Positions 1 to 7,873 of a DNA stretch of 64,000 nt are shown piece after piece (within the stretch, counting starts at the first letter, position 1; each line of letters begins with the position of its first letter). The notes beneath the pieces were generated by a model. That model was given only the letters and a program-made list of their open reading frames with translations. It searched no databases and was not told the DNA's origin. Position numbers and translations under genes: made by a program. The stretch is from Pseudomonas fluorescens (GTDB taxonomy: Bacteria > Pseudomonadota > Gammaproteobacteria > Pseudomonadales > Pseudomonadaceae): contig NZ_CABVHJ010000029.1 in assembly GCF_902497745.1 (NCBI RefSeq), positions 1-64,000 of the forward strand, read 5' to 3'.

Positions 1-149
1 CTCTCCCAGGGGGAGAGGGGACTGACCGAGATGTTCTTTCGAGCTACGCCGACCTGAAAAATCGAGTCGAACTCAGGTTTTGAAAAGCTCAAAGATCGGC
101 TCCCTTTCCCCCTCGCCCCCCTTGGGGGGAGAGGGCTGGGGTGAGGGGG
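1..149. repeat. Composite palindromic repeat, element A (left end outside window)
   Basis: The stretch opens with a CTCTCCC/GGGAGAGG hairpin followed by GACTGACCGAG and a TACGCCGACCTGAA block. It ends at about 126-148 with the terminal motif GGGAGAGGGCTGGGGTGAGGGG. The same blocks occur in elements at 17263-18098 and 54264-54568, so this is one member of a dispersed family. Its left terminus lies before base 1. It sits just downstream of the minus-strand LuxR-type gene and could act as that gene's transcript end. Confidence 0.75.
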
Positions 150-199
150 GAATCTCACTGACACACCCAAAAAACCGAAACTATCACTATCCCTGCGTA

Positions 200-949
200 T
201 CACGCCGCACTCGACGCCAACGCCTCCAACGGCGAATACATCCAGCGCATCAACGAATGCCGCCCGCTGATGCCCAACTTGATCGCCGCCCGTTTCAGAT
301 AACTCTCCACAGTATTGACCTTCAATGCCAACTGCTCGGCCAGTTCCGGCGCCGTGCGCCCGGCGAGCAGGCCGACACACACTTCGGTTTCGCGGTTCGA
401 CAGGCTCAGGCCCAGTTGCACCAGGCGTTCATCGAAGCGCAGGCGCAAGGTTTCCAGCCCGGTGCCTTCGGCGGCCTCGGCTGGCGTCTCTGGCTCAAGG
501 TTGAGCGGCTGCAAGGCGTTGATGTGTTTTTCCACCATTGGCAGTAGCACTGGGGAGATGTCCTGCAACAGGCTGCGCTCCTGCGCGGAAAAGCGCTGCG
601 ACTCGCCGTTGCGGTACACCGAAATCACGTAGCGGTAGCCATCCTTGCGCCGGGTCAGGTGCAGTTGCGAGGCGTCCGCGCTGTTCGCGGCTGGCGGGCT
701 TTGTAACGGATGGGCGGCAGCAATGTTGTGTTCGGAAAACACCGTTTCGGCGAGCAGGGTGGGTTCTTTCATCGGCTCGGGCTCACTGCGGCCCGAGCTG
801 CGGCTGGCCGGTTCGACACGCATCTGCCGGATGTGCGTGGCGTCCACCGCCAGTTGCGTCAGGATCAGATCATGCAGCATGCGCGGAAAATGCCGGCTGC
901 CGGTGCTGGCAATGACCTTGCCGATGTGCGGGAACAAGTGTGAATTCAT
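200..949 (-). CDS. LuxR-family transcriptional regulator
   Basis: Protein of 249 residues with a C-terminal LuxR/FixJ helix-turn-helix at about residues 180-240 (LSNRETEV, then APELAEQLALKVNTVESYLKR). The N-terminal part has no response-regulator receiver with a recognisable phospho-acceptor Asp and no clear autoinducer domain, so the signal it senses is unknown. The ATG at 949 is preceded by an AGGGATG stretch at a slightly long distance. The gene stands alone, ending next to repeat element A and separated from the diguanylate cyclase by about 135 bp that presumably carries its promoter. A role as a DNA-binding activator is inferred from the family. Confidence 0.8.
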   Translation of the reverse strand: MNSHLFPHIGKVIASTGSRHFPRMLHDLILTQLAVDATHIRQMRVEPASRSSGRSEPEPMKEPTLLAETVFSEHNIAAAHPLQSPPAANSADASQLHLTRRKDGYRYVISVYRNGESQRFSAQERSLLQDISPVLLPMVEKHINALQPLNLEPETPAEAAEGTGLETLRLRFDERLVQLGLSLSNRETEVCVGLLAGRTAPELAEQLALKVNTVESYLKRAAIKLGISGRHSLMRWMYSPLEALASSAA

Positions 950-1084
950 ATGCGTGTCATCCCTGAGAGGCGTTAATTCAAAAACGTCTGCAGCACTGTC
1001 GACGATCTCCTTGGTCGACGAAATACCGCAGACTTGGATCCTATCCTAGTACAACGTTTGAGCGACGGTTTAATGAAGGTGTTA

Positions 1085-2671
1085 TTAGCTCATAACCGCG
1101 ATGTCGGGTTGTTTGCCCTGTGAGCACCAGCGATTACGGCCCTGTTGCTTGGCTTGATACAGGCAGGTATCGGCTGCTTTCAACAGGATCGCCGGGGTTA
1201 CCGTGTCATCGACCGGGTGCCGTGTGGTAATTCCGGCGCTGGCGGTGACATAGCCCAATGGATGTCCGGCGTGCTCCAGTTGCAGCGTACGGATGGCTTG
1301 CAGAATATCTTCGGCGACCTGAATGGCGCCGGCATTGTCGGTATTGGGCAGCAGCACGGTGAATTCTTCGCCGCCGTAGCGTACCGCGAGGTCACTCGGT
1401 CGTTTGACCGCTTGCTGAATCGCCTGCCCGACGGCGCTCAGGCAATCATCGCCCGCCGCATGGCCATACTGGTCGTTGTAGCGTTTGAAGTGGTCGACAT
1501 CGAGCATGATCAATGACAGCGCCGAACCCTGTCGCCGCGCCAGGCGAATTTCGTCCACCAGCGCATTGTCCAGGCGTCGGCGGTTGCCCAGCCCGGTGAG
1601 GCTGTCGGTCAGCGCCATGTCACGCATGGTCTGGTGTGCATAGCGAATTTCCCGCTCCATGGCCATGCGCTGGCGCAACTGGTGCAGCACGACCAGGCCG
1701 AAACCGCTGAGCACCAAAATCAGAAACACCAGCACGAAGCCGTTTTTCAGCAAATCCTGCTGCCACGGTTCGATGATCGAGTCCCGTGAAAGCCCGGCCT
1801 CGACCACCAGCGGATAGGTGGTGAGCGCACGGTAGCCGTACAGTCGCTCAGTGTCATCGACCACCGCGCGTACTTGCGCAATGCCAGCGTTGGCGTTGGG
1901 CAGGTAGACCTTGAAGATCTCGCTGTTAGCCAGGCTTTTGCCGATCACCGACGCGATGAACGGCCGGCGCACGAGGATGGTGCCGTCGCGTCTGGCCAGC
2001 ACCAGTGCGCCTTTGTCATCAATTCTGAAGTCACCGTAGTAGTCGACAAAGTAGCTGACCTTGACCGTGCCCAGCAGCACTCCGGCGAACGAGCCATCGG
2101 GATTGTTCAGGCGGCGGGAGACGGGAATGATCAGGTCATGGGTCGAGCGGCTTTCGACCACATCACCGATGCGCACTTGCCGATCATCATGGCTGCGGTG
2201 GTATTGAAAATAATCGCGATCGGCGTTGTTGGCGGTCTCGGGCGTGACCTCCTTGTCGGTGACAATCCACTGCCCATCCGCGCCGTAGATGAACAAGCCA
2301 TGCAGCTGCGGCATGATTTTCGATTGCTGCACCAGCAGTTTGTGAATCCGCGGCACGTCGAGGTTCTGCAGGCCATCGCCTTCGATCCGCTCGCTCAGGG
2401 CGGCGGTCAGCACATCCATTTGCCGAATGGTGTCCTCGGCATGCTGCGCGGTGGCGCGGGCCAGGTTGGTTACCGAATCGCGCGCGGAGGTGAACGCGGC
2501 GCGATAGTCGCGCCAGGTGCGCCAGCTCTCTACCGTCAGAAAGGCCAATACCACCACCAGCATAAAACTGACCGTAAGGCGGAACGTCGAGCCAGCGCGC
2601 ACGGCGTTACGGGCAGAAGCGGCTCTGCTTGAGTCTTCGGTGTTCGGCTCTGGCGGACGGCGTCCGAGCAT
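1085..2671 (-). CDS. Membrane diguanylate cyclase with dCache sensor and GGDEF domain
   Basis: Synthesises cyclic di-GMP from two GTP. The protein has 528 residues from the chosen start. An N-terminal transmembrane helix (about 30-50) and a second near residue 315 flank a periplasmic dCache-type sensor region (YFQYHRSHDDRQ, IIPVSRRLNN). The C-terminal GGDEF domain carries an intact GGEEF active site near residue 433. An RPSD inhibitory site lies five residues before it, so product feedback is likely. I chose the ATG at 2671 because AGGAGAGG sits directly upstream; the reading frame stays open to 2716. The cyclase at 6326 has the same architecture. Confidence 0.9.
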   Translation of the reverse strand: MLGRRPPEPNTEDSSRAASARNAVRAGSTFRLTVSFMLVVVLAFLTVESWRTWRDYRAAFTSARDSVTNLARATAQHAEDTIRQMDVLTAALSERIEGDGLQNLDVPRIHKLLVQQSKIMPQLHGLFIYGADGQWIVTDKEVTPETANNADRDYFQYHRSHDDRQVRIGDVVESRSTHDLIIPVSRRLNNPDGSFAGVLLGTVKVSYFVDYYGDFRIDDKGALVLARRDGTILVRRPFIASVIGKSLANSEIFKVYLPNANAGIAQVRAVVDDTERLYGYRALTTYPLVVEAGLSRDSIIEPWQQDLLKNGFVLVFLILVLSGFGLVVLHQLRQRMAMEREIRYAHQTMRDMALTDSLTGLGNRRRLDNALVDEIRLARRQGSALSLIMLDVDHFKRYNDQYGHAAGDDCLSAVGQAIQQAVKRPSDLAVRYGGEEFTVLLPNTDNAGAIQVAEDILQAIRTLQLEHAGHPLGYVTASAGITTRHPVDDTVTPAILLKAADTCLYQAKQQGRNRWCSQGKQPDIAVMS

Positions 2672-2758
2672 GAACCTCTCCTTTTTCATACGTAATGCAT
2701 CGCAACAGTATGACAAGGATCGCCAGAAAGTTCGGCGCGGAGCGTGTTTTATTGCCTG

Positions 2759-3557
2759 ATTGTCCTGTTCGAGTTGACGGTGAAACGCCTTTCAGCCGAT
2801 TTATCCCGTCTCCGTGCGTCATTAATCTGTACCCAACTTGAACGCAACAACAACTTCTAAAACTCAAAAGGGAAGCAGACCATGACCACTCCAACCTACA
2901 ACCGCCTCAACAAAGACGACGCCATCGTGCTGCTGGTCGACCACCAGACCGGCCTGATTTCGCTGGTGCAGGACTTCTCGCCGAACGAGTTCAAGAACAA
3001 CGTCCTGGCCCTCGCCGATCTGGCCAAGTTCTTCGAACTGCCGACCATCCTCACCACCAGTTTCGAACAAGGCCCGAACGGCCCGCTGGTACCCGAGCTG
3101 AAAGAGATGTTCCCGGACGCGCCGTACATTGCTCGCCCAGGTCAGATCAACGCGTGGGACAACGAAGACTTCGTCAAGGCGATCAAGGCCACCGGCCGCA
3201 AGCAGATCATCATTGCCGGTGTAGTGACCGATGTGTGCGTAGCGTTCCCGACCTTGTCGGCGCTGGCAGAAGGGTTTGAGGTGTTTGTGGTGACTGATGC
3301 GTCCGGCACCTTCAACACCACCGTGCAGCAAGCGGCGTGGAATCGCATGACTCAGGCCGGCGCACAGATGATGAACTGGTTCTCGGTGGCGTGTGAGCTG
3401 CACCGCGACTGGCGCAACGACATTGAAGGCTTGGGTAATCTGCTGTCGCAGCGCATCCCCAACTACCGCAACCTGATGAACAGCTACTCGGCGCTCACCG
3501 CTCAGCAGAAGTAAGCGAACGCGACCTGACAAAAGCCTGCCCTCAAAGCAGGCTTTT
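2759..3557 (+). repeat. Long direct repeat, copy 1 (promoter, isochorismatase gene and terminator)
   Basis: From ATTGTCC at 2759 through the gene and into a similar terminator, the sequence matches 27637-28436 at a constant offset of 24878 bases. I count six differences in the 123 bases before the start codon and two amino-acid differences in 210 residues. The pair is in direct orientation. Confidence 0.9.
2882..3514 (+). CDS. YcaC-like isochorismatase-family hydrolase, copy 1
   Basis: Cysteine hydrolase of 210 residues in the isochorismatase superfamily. The YcaC-type triad is visible as Asp20 (LLVDHQTG), Arg85 and Cys119 (GVVTDVC). The substrate of YcaC proteins is not established; a small amide or similar compound is the usual guess. 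The ATG at 2882 has AAGGGAAG upstream. The gene is monocistronic, with its own upstream region and a strong terminator at 3531. A second copy at 27760 differs only at two positions (Asn/Ser in the WxRMTQAG stretch and Ser/Thr near the C-terminus). Confidence 0.88.
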   Translation: MTTPTYNRLNKDDAIVLLVDHQTGLISLVQDFSPNEFKNNVLALADLAKFFELPTILTTSFEQGPNGPLVPELKEMFPDAPYIARPGQINAWDNEDFVKAIKATGRKQIIIAGVVTDVCVAFPTLSALAEGFEVFVVTDASGTFNTTVQQAAWNRMTQAGAQMMNWFSVACELHRDWRNDIEGLGNLLSQRIPNYRNLMNSYSALTAQQK

Positions 3558-3561
3558 GTCG
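3531..3561 (+). terminator. Rho-independent terminator after isochorismatase copy 1
   Basis: AAAAGCCTGC pairs with GCAGGCTTTT across a 7-base loop. The A-run on one side and T-run on the other make it usable in both directions, which suits the convergent hydrolase gene ending at 3600. Confidence 0.9.
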
Positions 3562-3599
3562 TGTCTGTGCTTTAAAGCGCTGGCAGCGTTGCGATGGCG

Positions 3600-4622
3600 T
3601 TACTTCAGGTTATGGCTGAAGAACGTGGTCAATTTGGCGAAGGGAATCAGGTTGACCCGGTCGTACAAGTCGACATGGCCGGCGCCTGGAATGATCAGCA
3701 GCTCTTTGGGTTCGGCCGCGCGCTGGTACGCGTCTTCACTGAACTCGCGGGAGTGCGCCTGAGCGCCGGCAATGAACAGCAGCGGGCGCGGGGAGATGCT
3801 CTCGATGTCGTTGAAAGGGTAGAAGTTCATGAACTTCACATTGCTGACCAGCGTCGGCATGGTGGTGGTCTGCGGCGAAGCACCGGTCGGGGTGACCTGG
3901 CCACGCGGGGTGCGGTAGAAATCGTAGAACTCGTCACCCACGGCGTTGCCGGTGAGTTTGAGCGGTGTGCCGCCGGTGTAGCGGATCGGACCGCCCCAGG
4001 ACTGCGCGTTACGCTGCTGCGCTGCCTGTTCAATGATGGATTGGCGTTGCTCTGGCGTGAGCGAATGCTTGAGGCCGTTACGGTTGGCAGCACCCATGTC
4101 GTACATGCTGACGGTGGCAATCGCCTTCAAACGTGGGTCGATCTTGGCGGCACTGATGGCGAAGCTGCCGCTGCCGCAAATACCGATGACGCCGATACGC
4201 TCGCGATCGACCAGTGGGCGAGTGCCGAGAAAGTCCACCGCCGCGCTGAAGTCTTCGGCATAAATGTCCGGTGCAACCGACTGGCGTGGCAGGCCCTCGC
4301 TTTCGCCCCAGAAGGACAAGTCGAACGACAGCGTGACGAAGCCTTGTTCGGCCATTTTGGTCGCGTAAAGATTGGCGCTTTGCTCTTTCACCGCGCCCAT
4401 CGGGTGGCCGACGATGATCGCGGCATTTTTTGACTGCGGGTCAAGGTTCTTCAGGCTGAACAGATTGCCTGCGACCTTCATCCCGTACTGGTTCTTGAAG
4501 GTGACCTTTTCCACGGTCACTTTATCGCTGGTGTAGAAGTTGTCTGCGCCGTTCGACATATCGGCTCCCATGGCTGAAAAAGTACTGAAGAGCAGCCCGA
4601 AGGCCAAGCAAAAACCTTTCAC
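3600..4622 (-). CDS. Exported alpha/beta hydrolase with cysteine nucleophile
   Basis: Protein of 340 residues with a signal peptide of about 20 residues (MKGFCLAFGLL to AMGA), so it probably acts in the periplasm. The nucleophile elbow reads GICGSG at 147-152, putting Cys149 where most serine hydrolases have Ser, as in the dienelactone-hydrolase-like group. A C-terminal GAGHVDLYD supplies the likely catalytic His. The start is GTG at 4622 with AGGA eight bases upstream. It is convergent with the isochorismatase gene and shares its terminator. The substrate is unknown. Confidence 0.8.
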   Translation of the reverse strand: MKGFCLAFGLLFSTFSAMGADMSNGADNFYTSDKVTVEKVTFKNQYGMKVAGNLFSLKNLDPQSKNAAIIVGHPMGAVKEQSANLYATKMAEQGFVTLSFDLSFWGESEGLPRQSVAPDIYAEDFSAAVDFLGTRPLVDRERIGVIGICGSGSFAISAAKIDPRLKAIATVSMYDMGAANRNGLKHSLTPEQRQSIIEQAAQQRNAQSWGGPIRYTGGTPLKLTGNAVGDEFYDFYRTPRGQVTPTGASPQTTTMPTLVSNVKFMNFYPFNDIESISPRPLLFIAGAQAHSREFSEDAYQRAAEPKELLIIPGAGHVDLYDRVNLIPFAKLTTFFSHNLK

Positions 4623-4802
4623 TGGAATGTCCTTGCGATTGAGGGTTTATTCGTCTGAGCCTGTGCACGAACATTCTCTCGATCAGTTCCTCGGTGCCGA
4701 AGTGCATTCCTCTGGATTGCTTGCCTGATCCACTGAATCTGGATTTTCAACGCCGCGCAGACACGAGATGGCGGCAATGAGAGGGCAGGGATGGGATATG
4801 GA

Positions 4803-6176
4803 TTACGCAGAGGATTCAGTGCTGGCCTCGACCAATCCGCTTTCAGCCTGACGACCGCTGCGCTGGGTTTCCGGAACCCCGATCCCGAGCAGGACAACCG
4901 CCACCGCCGCAATCGCGGCCAAGGTCAAAAAGGCTGCGCTGTAACCGGCCTCCTGCACAACGAATCCGGCGAGGCCGTTGCTCAACGCCGCGCCCAGCCC
5001 GAAGGCAGTCGTCAGTGCGCCGAGGCTGATGTTGAAGTGCCCTGTGCCCTGCGTGAGGTCTTTGACCATGATCGGAAACAAGGCGCCGAACAGGCCTGCG
5101 CCAACACCGTCGAGCATCTGCACCGCGACCAGCCAATAGGCATCGTCCGACAGCGTATAGAGCACACCGCGCAATGGCAGGATCAGAAAACCGGCCAGCA
5201 GCAGCGGTTTGCGTCCCCACAGATCGGCTTTCGCCCCGACCAGTAACGCCGCAGGCACCATCACCAACTGCGCCGCGACGATGCAGGCGGAGGTCAGCGG
5301 CGTGGCCATCTGCAAATTGGTTTGCGCGAGTTTTTGGCTCACCAGCGGCAACATCGCCGCGTTGGCGAGGTGGAACAGCGCACAGCAAATGGCGAACAGC
5401 AACAGCGAGCGGTTGCCCAGCAGCACCGACAAACCGGAAGGCTGGCGATGACCAGCGTCGGCCGGGTCCAGTCCACGTGCCTGATCATGGTCGATCGCTT
5501 CTGGCGACACGCAGGCAATGGCGATGACACTGGCCAGGGCCATGGCCGCCATCAGATAGAACACCGCCACCGGGCCGAACAGATACGCGAATACCCCGGC
5601 CAGCAGGGCGGCGCAGGCATTGCCGGCATGATTGAAGGTTTCGTTGCGCCCGGTTCGGCGGGTAAATGCCCGTGGTCCGGTCATGCCCAGGGTAATTGCG
5701 CAAATGGCCGGGGCGAATATTGAAGCGGCCATCGCACTCAGGGTTTGCGTCAACGCCACCCACGTGAACGACGTCACGAACGGCAGCAGCAGGCAACTGC
5801 CGGTCACCAGCAGCGCGGCGATTGCAATCAACGCACGTTTGCGCCGGCTGTTGTCGACCCAGGCGCCGGCGGGTGTCTGGGTGATCAGCGCGGCGACCCC
5901 GGCGATGGTCATCACCAGACCAATGCTGGCGGGCTCCCAGTGATGTACCGCCAATAAGTAAATGGCGAGATAGGGGCCAAGACCGTCGCGCACGTCGGCG
6001 AGGAAAAAGTTGAGGCTGTCCAGTGACAGGTTGTTGCGGCGATCGAGGTCAGCGGCCACAGGCAGTGTCTTCAATAGTCGAGGTCTGCGGATGGATTCAA
6101 CCTCAGCAATCCTAATGACCTGCGCCCGTGAATATAAGTTGCAAGCCCCAGTCGTGTCGTTGCGAAACAACGCCAA
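4803..6176 (-). CDS. MFS transporter (probable drug/metabolite exporter)
   Basis: Major facilitator of up to 457 residues with about 12 predicted membrane segments. It has the family loop DNSRRKR after the second segment and GAKADLWGRKPLL in the second half. The start is uncertain. The open frame begins with TTG at 6176; no ATG or clear Shine-Dalgarno occurs before the conserved NNLSLDSLNFFLADVRDGLGPY stretch, so an internal GTG or TTG within the first 45 codons may be used. It is divergent from the cyclase at 6326. Substrate unknown. Confidence 0.8.
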   Translation of the reverse strand: MALFRNDTTGACNLYSRAQVIRIAEVESIRRPRLLKTLPVAADLDRRNNLSLDSLNFFLADVRDGLGPYLAIYLLAVHHWEPASIGLVMTIAGVAALITQTPAGAWVDNSRRKRALIAIAALLVTGSCLLLPFVTSFTWVALTQTLSAMAASIFAPAICAITLGMTGPRAFTRRTGRNETFNHAGNACAALLAGVFAYLFGPVAVFYLMAAMALASVIAIACVSPEAIDHDQARGLDPADAGHRQPSGLSVLLGNRSLLLFAICCALFHLANAAMLPLVSQKLAQTNLQMATPLTSACIVAAQLVMVPAALLVGAKADLWGRKPLLLAGFLILPLRGVLYTLSDDAYWLVAVQMLDGVGAGLFGALFPIMVKDLTQGTGHFNISLGALTTAFGLGAALSNGLAGFVVQEAGYSAAFLTLAAIAAVAVVLLGIGVPETQRSGRQAESGLVEASTESSA

Positions 6177-6325
6177 GTGGCTGAAAACGACGTTCCGTCA
6201 CGCGGTTGCTGCGCGTTCAACGCGCTACTTGTATCCTTGCGCCGGTCGAGGACATACGACCGCTGTTATTGCCTTGAATCAGTAACGGCCGGAACGGGAA
6301 ACCGGACTTTCCATAAGGTGCTTTC

Positions 6326-7873
6326 GTGAAGCGTGATACCCACCTCGTCATTCTCTTGCTGCTGGTCATCGGCTGCTCCCTCGCGTCGCTGACCATCTGG
6401 AAAGTGCTGTCCTCGCGCGATCGCGCGCTGGAGGAAGTCAACGTGCACGGGTTGAACCTGACCCAGGCACTCGAGACCTATTCCGAAGGCATTGTCCGGC
6501 AAAGTTCGCTGCTGCTACTCGGGCTGGTCGAGCGCCTGGAAACCGAAGGCAGCGGTCCCGCACAGATCCAGCGCTTGGGTGCGCTGATCAACCGCCAGCA
6601 GCCGTTGATGCCACAAATGAGCGGGATCACCATCTATGACCGTCAGGGCCATTGGCTGATGTCGTCGAACCGACCGATCCCGGCGGGAGCCAACAGCAGT
6701 GATCGGGCCTACTTCATTCATCATCGCGACGACCCGAGCCGCGAACCCTTTATCGGGCCACCCATCCGTAGCCGCTCCAATCAGGAGTGGGTGATCACCG
6801 TCAGCCGCCGTTTCAATGATGATCACGGCGAGTTTGCCGGGGTCGTCGCCGTGACCCTGGGCGTGGAAAACTTTCTGCGTCTGTTCGGCAAACTCGACAT
6901 CGGCCAGGAGGGGGCCATCGGCTTGTCGTATACCGACGGCACGTTGCTGGTGCGCTACCCCTTCCGCGAGCAGGACATGGGCCGCAACTTTTCCAAGTCG
7001 CCGATCTACGCCAAGTACCTGGTCGATCAATCGGTCGGCACCGCGTCTTATACCTCCAGCCTGGATGGCGTCGAACGCCTCTACGCCTTCCGTAAAAGCG
7101 AGAAATTGCCGCTGATCACCACGGTCGCCATCGGCAAGCGTGAAGCGCTCACGGCTTGGCGAACCGAGGCGCTGCTGTCGGCTGTGGTGGTGGCGGGGCT
7201 GTTGGGACTCACCGGTCTGATCGGCTGGTGCTTGATCCTCGATATCCGGCGCCGGACCCAGGTTGAAGGCGAACTGCGCATCGCTCAACAGCAGCTGCTC
7301 GGCTCGAACCGACAGTTGGAACTGTTGGCGATGAAGGATGCGCTGACCGGGCTGGCGAATCGGCGCTGCTTTGATCAGACCCTGGCTTCAGAGGCGCGGC
7401 GGGCACAGCGCGCTGGATCGTCGCTGGCCTTGCTGATGATCGATATCGACTATTTCAAACGGTTCAATGATGCGCTTGGGCACGTTGCCGGTGACGCCTG
7501 TCTGCAGGCTGTCGCTAATGTGCTGGATGCGTGTGTGCGGCGGCCGTCGGATCTGGTGGCGCGGTATGGTGGCGAAGAGTTCGCCGTGATCATGCCCGAC
7601 ACGGACATTGGCGGCGCTGCGGTGGTGGCGCAATTGATTATTGAGCGCTTGCAGCAGGAAAACATTGCCCACCCCACCAGTCCCGTGACCCGCGTGAGCC
7701 TGAGCATCGGCATCGCCGCTGCACGAGGTACGCACCTGGACCCGGTGCACGGTCTGATCGAGTGCGCCGATCAGGCGCTGTATCAAGCGAAAACGGCAGG
7801 GCGCAACAGGTTCATGAAGTCCCCTGCGCACCCCTCATTCGACGTCGATGGACAGCAAACCATTGACTCGTGA
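6326..7873 (+). CDS. Membrane diguanylate cyclase with dCache sensor and GGDEF domain, second paralogue
   Basis: Makes cyclic di-GMP. The 515-residue protein has an N-terminal membrane helix (LVILLLLVIGCSLASLTIW) and a periplasmic dCache-like region (YFIHHRDDPSREP, WVITVSRRFND). A second helix lies near 285-305, followed by a GGDEF domain with GGEEF at about 415 and the RPSD inhibitory site five residues earlier. The start is GTG at 6326 with AAGGTG upstream. The last 39 bases overlap, in antisense, the end of the histidine kinase gene. The order and spacing of motifs match the cyclase at 1085-2671. Confidence 0.9.
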   Translation: MKRDTHLVILLLLVIGCSLASLTIWKVLSSRDRALEEVNVHGLNLTQALETYSEGIVRQSSLLLLGLVERLETEGSGPAQIQRLGALINRQQPLMPQMSGITIYDRQGHWLMSSNRPIPAGANSSDRAYFIHHRDDPSREPFIGPPIRSRSNQEWVITVSRRFNDDHGEFAGVVAVTLGVENFLRLFGKLDIGQEGAIGLSYTDGTLLVRYPFREQDMGRNFSKSPIYAKYLVDQSVGTASYTSSLDGVERLYAFRKSEKLPLITTVAIGKREALTAWRTEALLSAVVVAGLLGLTGLIGWCLILDIRRRTQVEGELRIAQQQLLGSNRQLELLAMKDALTGLANRRCFDQTLASEARRAQRAGSSLALLMIDIDYFKRFNDALGHVAGDACLQAVANVLDACVRRPSDLVARYGGEEFAVIMPDTDIGGAAVVAQLIIERLQQENIAHPTSPVTRVSLSIGIAAARGTHLDPVHGLIECADQALYQAKTAGRNRFMKSPAHPSFDVDGQQTIDS

